Positions 5,162 to 5,483 of a DNA stretch of 5,483 bases are shown piece by piece. Origin of the DNA: Burkholderia sp. (GTDB lineage Bacteria; Pseudomonadota; Gammaproteobacteria; Burkholderiales; Burkholderiaceae); assembly GCA_028292565.1 (NCBI GenBank), contig JAQGMD010000108.1, positions 1-5,483 on the forward strand, given 5' to 3'. The position numbers and the translations under genes were made by a program. Every line of letters starts with the position of its first letter. The first letter of the stretch is position 1. Under the pieces are notes generated by a model that was not told the origin of the DNA, made no database searches, and was given only the letters and a program-made list of their open reading frames with translations.

Positions 5162-5398
5162 ATGTACATGGTGTATTGGACAGTTTTCGATAACGAAACA
5201 AAATACCCTCATGCGAAAGAGTTCGGCTCGGACGCCATGATGGCGGCGATGCGGTTCATGGAAGAACTCCGGTTAAAGCAGAGGGAAGGCAAAGCCATCG
5301 CTTTCATCACCATGTCATCGGAAAATCCGCAGTCCGTTGGCCACCCGGGCGTGGCGGAACCGGGGCCCGATTACAACTGGAAGAAACGCAGGCGCTAG
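5162..5398 (+). CDS. Small conserved-looking hypothetical protein, 78 aa
   Basis: The ATG at 5162 follows GGAG by seven bases, a good ribosome binding site. An in-frame TTG at 5126 has no such support, so 78 residues is preferred. The protein has an aromatic N-terminus (MYMVYWTVFDN), a probable amphipathic helix at 24-42 (MEELRLKQREGKA region), a short strand (IAFITMSSE, 46-54), and a C-terminal Gly/Pro-rich segment (VGHPGVAEPGPDYNW) ending in KKRRR. There is no signal peptide or membrane helix, so it is probably cytoplasmic. I have a general impression of similar small proteins in Burkholderiales but cannot name the family and do not assign a function. It follows the kinase remnant by 100 bp; no convincing promoter was found in that gap, though GATAAA at 5092-5097 could be a weak -10 box. 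Confidence 0.75.
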   Translation: MYMVYWTVFDNETKYPHAKEFGSDAMMAAMRFMEELRLKQREGKAIAFITMSSENPQSVGHPGVAEPGPDYNWKKRRR

Positions 5399-5483
5399 AG
5401 CAGTTTCAGCCTGACTGTGCGGGTAGCGAAGCGGTCTGCCGAGCTGATCGGAGGCGAGTGCAAGGCGCCGAGCGGAGGCAGGG
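5399..5483. other. Intergenic end of window, nothing recognised
   Basis: These 85 bases follow the small hypothetical gene. No hairpin with a T-tract, start codon with a ribosome binding site, or repeat was found. Confidence 0.5.

Overview
The window looks like ordinary chromosomal DNA from a GC-rich proteobacterium. A betaproteobacterium of the Burkholderiales/Oxalobacteraceae type is my best guess. This rests on base composition, the style of the YccA-like BI-1 protein, the NhaR-type LysR regulator and the hybrid-kinase remnant; it is inference, with no database comparison. There are no RNA genes, insertion sequences, phage genes or CRISPR arrays.

Layout. Positions 1-672 (minus) hold most of a TerC-family membrane protein whose C-terminus runs off the left edge. 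Upstream of it, positions 673-839 contain a good intrinsic terminator and a perfect 3 x 14-bp tandem repeat, both downstream of the next gene. Positions 840-1523 (minus) encode a seven-helix BI-1/YccA-family protein. A 200-bp divergent intergenic region separates it from an nhaR-like LysR regulator on the plus strand (ending at 2662). That gene converges, with a gap of only 2 bp, on a 12-helix MFS transporter on the minus strand (2665 to about 3894 or 3918). A divergent intergenic region follows, carrying a perfect 3 x 9-bp tandem repeat.

The most notable part is 4066-5061, a scrambled remnant of a hybrid sensor histidine kinase. The plus strand carries the N-terminal membrane/sensor part (4066 to about 4518). 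Then about 385 bp lie in the opposite orientation and encode, on the minus strand, the C-terminal part of the HATPase domain followed by the first half of a response-regulator receiver domain. The plus strand then resumes with the second half of that receiver domain, ending at a stop at 5061. The two receiver halves complement each other, so the simplest reading is an internal inversion inside one ancestral gene. The HisKA domain and the rest of the sensor are lost, and the inverted piece has at least one frameshift. Positions 5162-5398 hold a small intact gene (78 aa) of unknown function with a good ribosome binding site.

The intact genes do not form one clear pathway. TerC, BI-1, NhaR and an MFS carrier are all membrane- or ion-homeostasis-related, but only the shared theme, not a shared operon, is visible.
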